The notes: generated from the letters alone by a model not told the origin. 64,000 nt of DNA from Streptomyces sp. A0958 (GCF_004795035.1 NZ_SSBK01000025.1:1-64000), one strand, 5' to 3'; shown: positions 48,578 through 58,113, counted from the first letter of the stretch. Made by a program: numbers and translations.

Positions 48578-50179
48578 TCACAGCCCCGCGCCGAAGTCCT
48601 GAGTCCAGACGATGCCGCCGGCGCTTTCCTGTACGCCCACACCCAGCTCCTTGAACGAGCAGTTCAGGATGTTCGCGCGGTGGCCGGGGCTGTTCATCCA
48701 GGAGTTCATCACGTCGGCGGGCGTGCGCTGCCCCTTGGCGATGTTCTCCCCGTACGTGCTCCACCGGTAGCCGGCGGCGGTGATCCGGTCTCCCGGGCCC
48801 GAGCCGTCCTGCGAGGTGTGCGAGAAGTAGTCCTGCGCGGCCATGTCCGCGGAATGCCGCTGCGCGGCGGCCGCCAGCTGCGCGTTGCCGCTCACCGGCG
48901 CACAGCCTTCCTTGGCGCGTTCGGTGTTGACCAGCGCCAGGACCTGCTGCGCGTCGGATGACGGGCTCGGTGCGGGCTGGGCCGGGGCCGGCCGGGTGGT
49001 GTGCGGGGACGGGGCCGCCGAGGGGGGTCCGCTCGCGGTGGCCGTCTTCTTCGGCTTCGGCTTCGCCTTCGTCTTCGTGGCGGTGGGGCTCGCGCTCGTG
49101 CTCCTGCTGGGGGACGGCGAAGCGGAGGCGGACGGCGACAGCGAGGGGGACGGGCCGGACGAGGCCGCCGTGGGAAAGGCGTCGGCCGAAGGGGCGGACG
49201 CCACACGCGTCGCGTCGTCGCTGTCGCCCGTCGACAGGTGTACGGCCGCGCCCCCGGTGCCCAGGGTGGCCACCGCGATCACCGAGGCCACCACGGCGTT
49301 GCGCCGGCTCCGCCGCGTCTGGTCGCGCCGGAGCTGGGCCCTGCCCGCCCGGCCCGGCACCGTCAGGGGCGTGGCGGACGCCACCTCGACCGGCCGCGCC
49401 GTGTGGCCGGCGCCCGCCACCGCGAGCGGCACCAGCGCCAGCCCGACGAGCAGTCCCTCGGCCGGCACCAGGCCGGAGCCGAACCCCGAACAGACCGTGC
49501 AGCCGCGGGCGTGCCGCGCGATGCGTTTGCGCCACAGCGGCGACGGGTTCCCGTCCCACCCGGTGAGCATGTCCTCCAGCAGCACGCACCGGGGCTGCGC
49601 GGCCAGCGCGCCCACCACCACCCGGGCGGTGTCCAGCTGCGCCTTCATCCGCTGCACGCGCACGGCGGTGTGTTCGGGGGAGAGGTTCATCGCCGCCGCC
49701 ACCTCGGCCCGGGACAGCTCCCCGGCCGCCTCCAGCCACCACAGCGAGAGCAGTGCCCGGTCGTCCTCGTCCACCCAGCGGGTCGCCTCGGCGACCTGCC
49801 GGCGCTGCCCGGACAGACCGAGCCGCAATATGGTCACGTCGACGAAGTCGGCGCCGGGGTCGGCGGCGTCACGGCCGGTGTCCAGGGGCTCGGCGGGTAT
49901 GGGCGCCGTCTGCCGCTGCCGCCAGTGCCCGCGTATCTCGTTCATCGCGATGGCCACCAGCCAGGAGCGGAAGCGCTCCGGCGTCCGCAGGCCGGGCAGC
50001 GCGCGCAGCATGCGCAGGACGGTCTCCTGCACGACGTCGTCCACGTCCGCGTGGCCGTTCAGCGCACGCCCGACGATGTTGTACAGCAGCGGCAGATAGG
50101 ACGCGACGAGCTGGTCCTTGGCCCCGGCGTCCCCGGCCTGCGCCGCCTTGATCAACGCCTTTTCGCGGTCCTTGCCCAT
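48578..50179 (-). CDS. Sigma factor fused to zinc-finger, membrane segment and extracellular CAP domain
   Basis: The product has 533 residues. Sigma-70 region 2 is at about 12-100 (ALNGHADVDDVVQETVLRMLRALPGL), and region 4 near 150-200 (LSRAEVAAAMNLSPEHTAVRVQRMK). An anti-sigma-like HxxxCxxC (HARGCTVC) is near 228, a membrane helix (VVASVIAVATLGTGGAAV) near 290, then a Pro/Ser/Lys-rich wall-spanning linker to about 405 and a C-terminal CAP/SCP (YkwD) domain: GENIAKGQRTPADVMNSWMNSPGHRANIL. A regulator and its outer sensor are thus in one chain. ATG 50179 begins at the sigma domain. Confidence 0.88.
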   Translation of the reverse strand: MGKDREKALIKAAQAGDAGAKDQLVASYLPLLYNIVGRALNGHADVDDVVQETVLRMLRALPGLRTPERFRSWLVAIAMNEIRGHWRQRQTAPIPAEPLDTGRDAADPGADFVDVTILRLGLSGQRRQVAEATRWVDEDDRALLSLWWLEAAGELSRAEVAAAMNLSPEHTAVRVQRMKAQLDTARVVVGALAAQPRCVLLEDMLTGWDGNPSPLWRKRIARHARGCTVCSGFGSGLVPAEGLLVGLALVPLAVAGAGHTARPVEVASATPLTVPGRAGRAQLRRDQTRRSRRNAVVASVIAVATLGTGGAAVHLSTGDSDDATRVASAPSADAFPTAASSGPSPSLSPSASASPSPSRSTSASPTATKTKAKPKPKKTATASGPPSAAPSPHTTRPAPAQPAPSPSSDAQQVLALVNTERAKEGCAPVSGNAQLAAAAQRHSADMAAQDYFSHTSQDGSGPGDRITAAGYRWSTYGENIAKGQRTPADVMNSWMNSPGHRANILNCSFKELGVGVQESAGGIVWTQDFGAGL

Positions 50180-50285
50180 GCTGTGCTCACTCTTCCCGAG
50201 TCCTGTTCCGGCTTCTCGCACACCTGGGAGATGCGGCCCGGCGGGGACCATAACAAAAACCGGTCGATCACTTGTACGCAACGAG

Positions 50286-50319
50286 GTCCGGCCCCGCCAC
50301 GTGGGCGGCGGGGCCGGAC
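50286..50319 (-). terminator. Terminator of the cellulase cluster
   Basis: A perfect 13-bp stem, GTCCGGCCCCGCC (50286-50298) with 50307-50319, and an 8-nt loop, 28 nt after the stop of the GH6 gene on the minus strand. Confidence 0.8.
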
Positions 50320-50346
50320 GAAGTCACCGGATCATCCGGCGGGTGT

Positions 50347-52488
50347 TCAGGGCGCGGTGCCCCAGGAGAGCGCTCCGGCGACGTACACGCCGACCTTCGA
50401 CGCGTCGGTGAAGCTGGTGGCGGTCGAGTGGCTGTAGTCGTCCGCCTCGTTGAAGTTGGACCAGTCGTTCTTGTTCAGCCGCAGCTGCATCTCACCGGTC
50501 GAGGCGCCGGCCGCGAGGCTGCCGCTGCCGAAGGAGACCTCCAGGTAGTGGCTGGCACCGGCCTGCGAACCGCCCGACTTCACTCCGAGCGTCAGGTTCC
50601 CGCAGCCGATGACCGCGTAGTCGCACGCGGTGCCGAACGTGGTGGAACCGGACTCCGGGGTGAACCAGTAGCGCAGCTTCACCGTGGACAGGTCGACCGC
50701 GGTGCTGCCGGTGTTGACCAGTTGGAGACTCATCCGGATCTGGTTGTCGGTCGCGGAGGAGTCGTTGTTCTTGTACTGGACCTTCAGGGCGCCCGTTCCC
50801 GTACCGCCACCCGCGGAGGTGGTGGCCGAGAGGGCCGATGAGGCCGCCGAGACGTTGCCGGCCGCGTCCTTCGCCTTGACGGTGTAGCTGTAGGCGGTCG
50901 AGGCCGACAGACCCGTGTCCGTGTAAGAGGTCGTGGTGGAGGTGCCCACCTGGACCCCGTTGCGGTACACGTTGTAGCCCGTCACGCCGGTGTCGTCACT
51001 CGACGCCGTCCAGGACAGCGAGACGCTGCTGCTGGTCTTCGCCGTCGCGGTCAGACCGGTCGGCGCGGTCGGCGCCTGGGTGTCGTCGTCGCTGCCGTTG
51101 TCGCCACCGCCGTTGTCGCCGCCGCCGTTGTTGCCGAGCGCCGGGTAGGCGTTGCGCAGCAGCTCCTGGAACTGCGCGGAGAACCAGTGGCCCGCGACCG
51201 GCGAGTTGGGCAGCGCGCCGCTCATGCTGTTGCCGTTGCGGCCGTTACCGGTGTACGTGGGGTCGCACATCCGGTCGAAGCCCTTGCCCTCGTCGTTGTC
51301 CTCGGGCTGGCTGCTGCCGTCCGACTCCCCCGGGGGCTTGGCCCACACGTAGGCGTCGATCCCCGGCTCCGGGGCGGTGGTGGGCCGCTCACCGATGCCC
51401 GCACCGCTCTGGTTGCACCAGTTGCCGGCGTGGATGCGCCGGTCGACCCGGCCGCCGTCCACATAGGCGTCCACGCTGGTCAGCGGGCCCGCGGAGGTGG
51501 GCCGCTCGGAGCCGCCCCAGCCGTTGCGGGCCGTGTCGATCAGCATGCCGATGTTGGAGTTGAAGCCCTCGCTCACCAGCATGGTGCGCAGCGCCTGGGC
51601 GAACGACAGCTCATCGGCGTAGTAGTTCCAGTCGACCCACTTGGACTGGCGCACGGTGGTGCCGTTCACCGAGTCGGTGATCTTGAAGTTCGGCTCCTTG
51701 AGGGCCGAGTAGTTGGCCGTGTTCACGATGAAGCCGGTGACGTCGTTCACCGTGGCGCCCTCGGACGTGGCCGCCTTCTTGAACTCGGTCGCGGCCGGGC
51801 CCATGTTGGTGTCCCAGCCCAGCCAGCCGTGGTGGGCGGCGTCGACGTAGTTGTAGACGTTGGGAATGGCACCCAGGGTGTGCAGGGCGTACCCGACACC
51901 CTTCTCGTAGTTGCCGTTCGCCTTCATCGTCGCGCAGGCGTCGGTCGAACCCTCGGTGCCGCCCGCGTTGGTGACGATGTTGGGCAGCGAGTCGGGCTCG
52001 ATGATGGTGACGATGCGCAGGCCGGCGTACGCCGGGTCGGCGAGGATCTCGGAAATCGGGTCGATGTAGTCGGTCTTGTACCGGCCGAGCTCCGTGGGAC
52101 CGAGCTCACCGTTGGACGCCAGCGCGGCACAGTCGCGCCCCGGCAGGTCGTAGATGACGACCTGGAACAGGTTCGCGCCCTGGGCGAGAGCGGTGTCCAG
52201 GTGCTCGCGCAGGCTCATCGCCTCCGACGAGCCGCCGATGGCGGCGATGCGGTCCATCCAGACGAAGGCCGGCGTGTCGGCGATGGCGGCGCCGCCCGGT
52301 TCGGCCGCCGCCTTGGCGGACCAGTCGGGGTTCACATAGGCCTTGGCGCCCACGTAGGGGTTGTCGACCCGGGCCGCCGCGTCGGCGGTGGTGGGGATGG
52401 CCACCGCCAGGGCTGCGCCCATGGCCAGGGCGGAGACTGCGGCCAGCCTTCTGCGCAGCCCGTGCTTGATCGTGCCTCTGGTACTCAT
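50347..52488 (-). CDS. Secreted GH6 cellobiohydrolase with FN3 and CBM3-type modules
   Basis: The product has 713 residues. A signal peptide ends at ADA|AARVDNPY (about 36). The GH6 domain runs to about 445: VVIYDLPGRDCAALA contains the catalytic acid Asp, IIEPDSLPN, AAHHGWLGWDTN, LIDTARNGWGG, with long inserts typical of exo-acting cellobiohydrolases. A Gly/Asn/Asp linker, an FN3 module (GLTATAKTSSSVSLSWTAS) and a C-terminal CBM3-type module (LKVQYKNNDSSATDNQIRMSLQ) follow. It releases cellobiose from non-reducing ends. It is the third gene of a GH10-GH48-GH6 series. Confidence 0.93.
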   Translation of the reverse strand: MSTRGTIKHGLRRRLAAVSALAMGAALAVAIPTTADAAARVDNPYVGAKAYVNPDWSAKAAAEPGGAAIADTPAFVWMDRIAAIGGSSEAMSLREHLDTALAQGANLFQVVIYDLPGRDCAALASNGELGPTELGRYKTDYIDPISEILADPAYAGLRIVTIIEPDSLPNIVTNAGGTEGSTDACATMKANGNYEKGVGYALHTLGAIPNVYNYVDAAHHGWLGWDTNMGPAATEFKKAATSEGATVNDVTGFIVNTANYSALKEPNFKITDSVNGTTVRQSKWVDWNYYADELSFAQALRTMLVSEGFNSNIGMLIDTARNGWGGSERPTSAGPLTSVDAYVDGGRVDRRIHAGNWCNQSGAGIGERPTTAPEPGIDAYVWAKPPGESDGSSQPEDNDEGKGFDRMCDPTYTGNGRNGNSMSGALPNSPVAGHWFSAQFQELLRNAYPALGNNGGGDNGGGDNGSDDDTQAPTAPTGLTATAKTSSSVSLSWTASSDDTGVTGYNVYRNGVQVGTSTTTSYTDTGLSASTAYSYTVKAKDAAGNVSAASSALSATTSAGGGTGTGALKVQYKNNDSSATDNQIRMSLQLVNTGSTAVDLSTVKLRYWFTPESGSTTFGTACDYAVIGCGNLTLGVKSGGSQAGASHYLEVSFGSGSLAAGASTGEMQLRLNKNDWSNFNEADDYSHSTATSFTDASKVGVYVAGALSWGTAP

Positions 52489-52627
52489 TGCGGCTCTGTG
52501 CTCCTCTCGTACGTCTGCGGAGAATCCCCGCAGACGGGTTCATGGGGGTGCTGCCCGATGTCGGGCACAGCGGGGTGAGTGATTGACCCGCCATCGGGAG
52601 TGGTGGGGTGACCGGTGGTTCAGCCGG

Positions 52628-55441
52628 TCACGGCTCGACGCCCCAGGCCAGGGCGCCGGCGACGTAGGCGCCGACCTTCGGGGAGTCCGCGTACGTGGTG
52701 TTGGTGGCCCGGCTGTAGTCGTCGCTCTCGTCGAAGTTGGACCAGTCGCTCTTGTTCAGCCGCAACTGGAGCTCACCCGTGGAGGCGCCGGCGGCCAGGG
52801 TGCCCGCCCCGCCGGTGAAGCCGACCTCCAGGTAGCGGTCGGCGCCGGCCTTCGGACTGGGGACGGCGACCACCGTGTGCGTGATGTTGGACGAGCCGAG
52901 CGCGGCGTAGTCGCAGTACGTACCGAACGTGCTCGGGCCGCCGTCGGCGGTGAACCAGTACCGCGCCTTCACCGTCGTCAGGTCGACCGGAGCGCTGCCG
53001 GTGTTCACCACCTGCAGGCCCAGCCGGACCTGGTTGTCGGTCGCGGAGGAGTCGTTGTTCTTGTACTGGACCTTCACCGCGCCGGTCCCGGCCGAGCCGC
53101 CCGTCTTCGTGGTGGCGAGTACCGCGTCGGACAGCGCCGAGGTGTTGCCGCCGGCGTCCCGCGCCGCTACCGCGTAGGTGTACTCGGTGCCCGCGGCGAG
53201 CCCGGTGTCGGTGAACGTCAGGCCGGTCGTGTTGCCGGCAAGCACACCGTTGCGATACACGTCGTAGCCGGTCACCGCGACGTTGTCGGTGGCGGCCGAC
53301 CAGGAGAGCGACAGGCTCTCCTTGGTGGTCGCGGTCACCGTGAGGCCCGCCGGGGACGTCGGGGGCTCGGTGTCGCCGCCCGGCTCACCACCGCCGCCCT
53401 CCACCAGCAGTTCCGCGTAGATCGCGAAGGCGAGCGCGAGCGCCGCCTGCGCCCAGAAGCGGTGGTAGGTGAAGGTGGGTGCGTCGCCGCCGTCGAGGTA
53501 GGCCTGCACCTTCGGCCAGTCCGGGTCGTCCTTGTACCAGCTACGGATGCTGATGAAGGTCGCACCGGGCCGGACCGGGTCGCCGTTGGGCATGGTGCCC
53601 GACCAGCCGGAGGGGATGTACACCTCGTCGTCGAACCGGTTGTAGTCCAGCCGGGTCTCCGGGACCGAGATGCCCTTGTCCGTGGTGTTCAGCGCCATCG
53701 CGTCGAGCAGCGCCTTCGCCAGCGCAGCCGCGTCCTCGTCACCCGACTTGGCGGCGTAGTAGGTGAGCGTCTTGACGTACGCGGCGCCCACACCGACGTC
53801 GTTGGCGTAGTCCACGACCGAGACGTGCAGACCGGCGTTGTCACCGGGCGAGGCCGCGTTCCAGGTGTCCGGCCGGCCCGTCCAGTTCAGGGTGGAGGGG
53901 AAGCGGAAGCTGCCGTCGGCGCCCACCGTCGTCTCGCTCGACGCCCAGGCGACCCACTTGGACAGCACCGCCTCGGCGGTCGCGTTGCCGGTGACGTAGT
54001 AGTACGCGGCGACCCGCTCCATGCCCCAGGCCTGGAAACCGAACCAGTTGTTGCTGGCGGGGTCGTGGTACACCGGCTGCCAGTCGTACGCCATCCCGTA
54101 GAAGGTCGGCGTCCCGGCCGGCGGCCGGCCGTAGCTGCCCTCCCAGCTGTTGGTGCAGCCGCCCGCGAGGGCGCCCTCGCTGGACTGGAGCCAGGTCAGG
54201 AACTCCAACTGCCGGGTCAGGCTCTTGGACCAGTCCGACTTGGCGGTCGCGGACTTCGGGGTGAGCGAGGGCACGTTGGACAGCGCCCACGCGGCCAGCG
54301 GGTTCTGGTAGCCCTGGTGGGACGCGCCGTCACCGATGCGCCACGCCCAGCCGCCGCCGCTGCCCGCCGCGGCCCCGCCCCAGGCGTAGTACCACGACAG
54401 CAGGTAGTGCTGGGAGTCCCGGCCCGATGCGGCGGGGCAGGAGTTCGGGTCGGTGCAGTCGCCGATCCGCTTGAAGTACTTGTCGAACATGGCGTACCGG
54501 AGGTAGTCGCCCATCTTGGCGGCCTTCGCCACCGAGGCCGCGACCTGGCTCTCCTTGCCCTGTTCCGAGGCCCAGCGGTACGCCCAGTAGGCAGCCTGCA
54601 CCGCGCGGGCGTCGGCGTCCGGCGCGTTGGTGTACTTCCACTGCTTGGCGTAGCTGGAGTCCCCGACGAACAGGTCGAGATATCCGTTGGGGCCGCCGTA
54701 CTCGAAGAGGTCGGTGGTCGGCTGCGGGACGGTCTCCCACACCGACTCCTGCGCACCGCGCTGGTAGGTGTTGATGAAGGAGGCGCCGGCGCCCGGCCCG
54801 GACTCGCCTCCGGTGCCCGGCTTGTTGCCGTAGCCGTAGACGTTGTCCAGGTCCATCAGCCAGTGCATGCCGTAGATGTCCATCGTCCCGTAGGACGAGG
54901 CGAGTTCGGAGGAAATGGGGTCGGCGCCCACCGGGACCGTGCCGTCCAGGGCGGAGGGGTAGCCGTCGGGCAGCGGGTGCTCCGGCGCGTAGGTCGCGGG
55001 TGCCGAGGGGCTGTACGAATCGCTGGTGGACTGGTCCGCGTGCTGCGGGATGATGGTCTTCTCCGCCACCGCCCAGGCCGCGTTGAAGGGGGCCCAGTCA
55101 CCCGTCACCCGCCCGTACGCCGCCTCCAGCCACATCCAGAAGCTGACGGCCTCGGACGTCGTCTGGTGGCCGTGGTCGGGCGCCTCGACCATCAGGGTCT
55201 CGACCGAGTGGTAGGGGAGACCGTCGGGGCTGAAGTAGCCGTTGGCAGCCGCCTTGATCTTGCCGTACTGGGTGAGGAAGGCCTGCGTGTACGGGTCGTC
55301 GGACGCGGCCGCGGCCGTGGCACGGGCGCCGGTGCCGGCCTGCGCCGAGGCGGGCTTGGCGAAGGCCGTGCCCTGCGTCAGGCCCAGGGCCAGCGCGCTG
55401 CCGCCCAGGGCGCTGCTGAACGTTCTCCGTGATATCGACAC
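52628..55441 (-). CDS. Secreted GH48 processive cellulase with FN3 and CBM3-type modules
   Basis: The product has 937 residues. A Tat-type signal (SRRTFSSALGGSALALG, with cleavage about 33-45) precedes a GH48 domain of about 630 residues. Within it, ETLMVEAPDHGHQTTSEA contains the catalytic acid Glu; WMWLEAAYGRVTGDW, GMHWLMDLDNVYGYG and CTNSWEGSYGRPPAGTPTFYGM are GH48 signatures. FN3 and CBM3-type modules complete it. GH48 enzymes act processively from reducing ends and synergise with GH6. GTG 55441 has GGAGG 4 nt upstream. It lies 139 bp before the GH6 gene and 119 bp after the xylanase gene. Confidence 0.94.
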   Translation of the reverse strand: MSISRRTFSSALGGSALALGLTQGTAFAKPASAQAGTGARATAAAASDDPYTQAFLTQYGKIKAAANGYFSPDGLPYHSVETLMVEAPDHGHQTTSEAVSFWMWLEAAYGRVTGDWAPFNAAWAVAEKTIIPQHADQSTSDSYSPSAPATYAPEHPLPDGYPSALDGTVPVGADPISSELASSYGTMDIYGMHWLMDLDNVYGYGNKPGTGGESGPGAGASFINTYQRGAQESVWETVPQPTTDLFEYGGPNGYLDLFVGDSSYAKQWKYTNAPDADARAVQAAYWAYRWASEQGKESQVAASVAKAAKMGDYLRYAMFDKYFKRIGDCTDPNSCPAASGRDSQHYLLSWYYAWGGAAAGSGGGWAWRIGDGASHQGYQNPLAAWALSNVPSLTPKSATAKSDWSKSLTRQLEFLTWLQSSEGALAGGCTNSWEGSYGRPPAGTPTFYGMAYDWQPVYHDPASNNWFGFQAWGMERVAAYYYVTGNATAEAVLSKWVAWASSETTVGADGSFRFPSTLNWTGRPDTWNAASPGDNAGLHVSVVDYANDVGVGAAYVKTLTYYAAKSGDEDAAALAKALLDAMALNTTDKGISVPETRLDYNRFDDEVYIPSGWSGTMPNGDPVRPGATFISIRSWYKDDPDWPKVQAYLDGGDAPTFTYHRFWAQAALALAFAIYAELLVEGGGGEPGGDTEPPTSPAGLTVTATTKESLSLSWSAATDNVAVTGYDVYRNGVLAGNTTGLTFTDTGLAAGTEYTYAVAARDAGGNTSALSDAVLATTKTGGSAGTGAVKVQYKNNDSSATDNQVRLGLQVVNTGSAPVDLTTVKARYWFTADGGPSTFGTYCDYAALGSSNITHTVVAVPSPKAGADRYLEVGFTGGAGTLAAGASTGELQLRLNKSDWSNFDESDDYSRATNTTYADSPKVGAYVAGALAWGVEP

Positions 55442-55560
55442 AAATCCTCCAGTGGCGGGTGTCGTCGGGGAGGGGAGGAGATGAAGCGGTGGGGACGGGG
55501 GTGCGGGGAAGCGGGGAACGCAAGGGGGAGTGGAGAGGGAGAGGGGCCGTGTGCCCGGGA

Positions 55561-57123
55561 TCAGGGCTCGATGCCCCAGACCAGGTCTCCGCCGGCGTAC
55601 ACGGTGATCTTCGAGGCGTCCGCGTACGAGGTGCCGGTGCCGTGGCTGTAGTCGTCCGACTCGTCGAAGTTCGACCAGTCCGTCTTGCTCAGGCGCAGCT
55701 GGATCTCGCCGGTCGAAGCGCCCGGGGCCAGGCTGCCGCTCGCGAAGCCCACTTCGAGGTAGTGGTCGGCCCCGGCCTTGGGGGTGCTCGCCGCGACCAC
55801 CCGGTTGGTGACCGTGGAGCAGTCCAGGGGCGACCAGTCGCACCAACTGCCGTACGTGGCGGCGCCGTTGTCGCCGGAGAACCAGTAGCGGACGGTCACC
55901 GACGGCAGGCTGACCGCCGTGGTGCCGGTGTTCACGAGTTGGAGGCCGGGCTTGATCTGGTTGTCGCCGGCCGAGGTGTCGTTGCTGCGGTACTGCACCT
56001 TCAGGGTGCCCGGGGTGGAGCCGTCCTCGCCCCCGTCGTCCCCGCCGTCCTCGCCCCCGTCGTCCCCGCCGCCCAGTGCGGCGCGCACGGCGTCGTTGGC
56101 GGGCTTCGGGGCCAGGTTGTCGTCGTACAGATTGGCGGCGCCCTCGCCCGGGAAGGTGCTCGGCACCCAGGAGTACTTGTCCGTGTAGTCCCAGACGGTG
56201 ATGCCGACGCAGCGCCGGACGGAGAGGCAGGCGTCGACCACCTGGGCGTAGTACGAGGACTGGGTGGCGAGCTTGGCCGCGTCGGCCGGAAATGGCATGC
56301 GCACGTCAAGCTCGGTGACGGCTACATCGAGGCCGAGATCGGCGAACCGCTGCATGTTCGCCTGCATCTGGTACGGGAAGCCGTACTGGATCGCCAGGTG
56401 CGCCTGCATTCCGACCCCGTCGAGCGGCACGCCCTCGTCGAGCAACTCGCTCACCAGGTCGTACATGGCGTCGCTCTTCGCGCCCATGCCCTCGATGTTG
56501 TAGTCGTTGACGTAGAGCTTGGCGTCCGGGTCGGCGGCGTGCGCCGCGCGCAGGGCGGTGGCGATGTAGTCGCTGCCCATCGCCGTGTAGAACGGGCTGG
56601 TGCGGAAGGTCCCGTCCTCGTTGAACGGCTCGTTCACCACGTCCCAGGCGGCGACCTCGCCGCGGTAGTGGGTGGCCTCCGCGGTGACGTGGTCGGTCAT
56701 GGCCGCCGCCACCCGCGCGGACGGCAGTGAGCCGACCCAGCCGGGCAGCTGGCTGTGCCAGACCAGGGTGTGGCCGCGTACGGTCTGGCCGTGCTGCTCG
56801 GCGAAGTCGGTGATCGCATCGCCCTTGGTGAAGTTGAACTGGCCCTGCACGGGCTCGGTGGTGTCCCACTTCATGGAGTTGCCAGGGGTGATCTGCCCGA
56901 ACTCGGAGCCCAGGGTCGCGGCGTAGGCGGCGTCGGGCAGCTCGGGATTGTCGGTGGCGGAACCGAAATACCTGCCCTGGGCGGCGGCGAGGTCGTGCAG
57001 CGTGCTCTGCGGGGCGGCTGACGCCGGCCCGCCCACCAGGCCGGTGGCAAGGGCGAGGGCGCCGATCAGGAGGGCCGGGAGTCCCCCGGTGCGACGGGGC
57101 CTACAGCGCTTCACCAAGCTCAT
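55561..57123 (-). CDS. Secreted GH10 endo-xylanase with CBM3-type module
   Basis: The product has 520 residues. The signal peptide (residues 1-36; LLIGALALATGLVGGPASA) is followed by GH10: NSMKWDTTEP, GHTLVWHSQLPGWV, WDVVNEPFNEDG with the acid/base Glu (near residue 160), and VTELDVRM with the nucleophile Glu (near 270). An Asp/Gly-rich linker and a CBM3-type module follow; the module normally binds cellulose, anchoring the xylanase on the cell-wall composite. ATG 57123 follows GAGGAAGG. It is the first gene of the cluster, with a CebR box upstream. Confidence 0.93.
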   Translation of the reverse strand: MSLVKRCRPRRTGGLPALLIGALALATGLVGGPASAAPQSTLHDLAAAQGRYFGSATDNPELPDAAYAATLGSEFGQITPGNSMKWDTTEPVQGQFNFTKGDAITDFAEQHGQTVRGHTLVWHSQLPGWVGSLPSARVAAAMTDHVTAEATHYRGEVAAWDVVNEPFNEDGTFRTSPFYTAMGSDYIATALRAAHAADPDAKLYVNDYNIEGMGAKSDAMYDLVSELLDEGVPLDGVGMQAHLAIQYGFPYQMQANMQRFADLGLDVAVTELDVRMPFPADAAKLATQSSYYAQVVDACLSVRRCVGITVWDYTDKYSWVPSTFPGEGAANLYDDNLAPKPANDAVRAALGGGDDGGEDGGDDGGEDGSTPGTLKVQYRSNDTSAGDNQIKPGLQLVNTGTTAVSLPSVTVRYWFSGDNGAATYGSWCDWSPLDCSTVTNRVVAASTPKAGADHYLEVGFASGSLAPGASTGEIQLRLSKTDWSNFDESDDYSHGTGTSYADASKITVYAGGDLVWGIEP

Positions 57124-57249
57124 GACGAACGCCTTCCTCTGCCGGGCAGCGTGGAACATCACGGGGAGCGCGGCTGCGCCCCGTAACGCCCCTACCGCCA
57201 AACGGCGTTGGGGGAGAAGGGAGGGGGTGGAGTGTGCAAGTCCTGATTG

Positions 57250-57291
57250 TGGGAGCGCTCCCAAGGTGGCGTGGCGACAGGCACCTGTCAA
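57250..57291 (-). promoter_or_regulatory. CebR box and promoter of the xylanase/cellulase cluster
   Basis: TGGGAGCGCTCCCA (57250-57263) is the perfect 14-bp operator of CebR, the cellobiose/cellotriose-responsive LacI-family repressor of Streptomyces. TTGACA (57291-57286) is a consensus -35, inside a second palindrome GACAGG-CA-CCTGTC (57276-57289). The CebR box then overlaps the position of the -10 and start site, so binding should block transcription of the xylanase and perhaps the two genes after it. Confidence 0.88.
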
Positions 57292-57299
57292 GAGTTAAA

Positions 57300-58077
57300 T
57301 CGCAACTGCCTTACGGGCATGTGAACGCGGCCATACGTCGAACAGGCCTGTCGCGCAGCGTCGTTGAGGCCCGGGTGAGGAACGGCCGCCGCCCGCCGGG
57401 ACGCGTGCCGGCACCCCTGCAAGCCGGTGCGCGGAGGTGCCTGCGGAAGGGGTGCTCGGGGCCGGTCCGGAGTGTTCGCGATCGCACGCCCGAGGGGCGT
57501 TGGCGGGTGCCTGGGCAGTCGGGGTCGAGGTGCACGATCGCACACGCGTGGTGACTCACAGCGAGGTGCGTCCTCCGTAGCCATACCGACGACCCAGGGG
57601 GTCCGCTCTACGGGGCCGGAAGCGAAGCGGCAGGACAGCGACGCGATCGGCACGGGAGAAGGCGGCGCCCGCGGGTCGGGTGCACGTACGGAACGTGGTG
57701 CCCGTCCGCGTACGGGTTTCGACCCAGAGTGACGGACGAGGCGCGCGTAACCGAGGCACGGGCCAGCCGTTTGCGGCGCCCGCAAGCCCCTGCCGTCGTG
57801 CGCGAAGGTGTACGTCCGGAGGTGCCGCGCCCGCCCCCGGCAAGGGCCCGGGAGGTGCCGCGGGGGCCCCGGCCGGCCGGCTGTGAGCGGGCTCGCCGCG
57901 GGCGGACGCGGACGGGGAAGGACGGGTGCGGACCCCGCCGGGCGGCCGCCGCATACCGCCGTTCACCCCGGCGTCACGTCATGCGGGCCGGCGACCCCGC
58001 GGCCGGAGACATCGTCGCGGAGGCCGTCGCCACCCCGGAAACCACCCTCCCGGGCGCTGTTGGCACACACCCGCACT
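57300..58077. other. Gene-free stretch between xylanase promoter and small membrane protein
   Basis: About 780 bp in which every frame over 60 codons is Arg/Pro/Gly-rich with no domain, no ribosome site and no GC3 pattern distinct from chance. Composition is as GC-rich as coding DNA. No tRNA, IS end or attachment-site repeat was recognised. It may be remnant coding sequence too decayed to read. Confidence 0.5.
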
Positions 58078-58113
58078 CCCCTCGCGGTGGAGGCCGGGCG
58101 CCACCGCGAGGGG
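58078..58113 (-). terminator. Strong terminator after the small membrane protein gene
   Basis: A perfect 13-bp stem, CCCCTCGCGGTGG (58078-58090) with 58101-58113, and a 10-nt loop, 22 nt after the stop of the minus-strand gene at 58135. Confidence 0.75.

Noticed and set aside
52489..52627. Separate CebR boxes before the GH6 and GH48 genes
   Set aside because: No TGGGAGCGCTCCCA-like palindrome was found in the two gaps (52489-52627 and 55442-55560); only the box at 57250 is present.
57300..58077. Genes or an integrated element upstream of the xylanase
   Set aside because: Frames present are short, Arg/Pro-rich, and lack ribosome sites; no terminal repeats, integrase or tRNA were seen.
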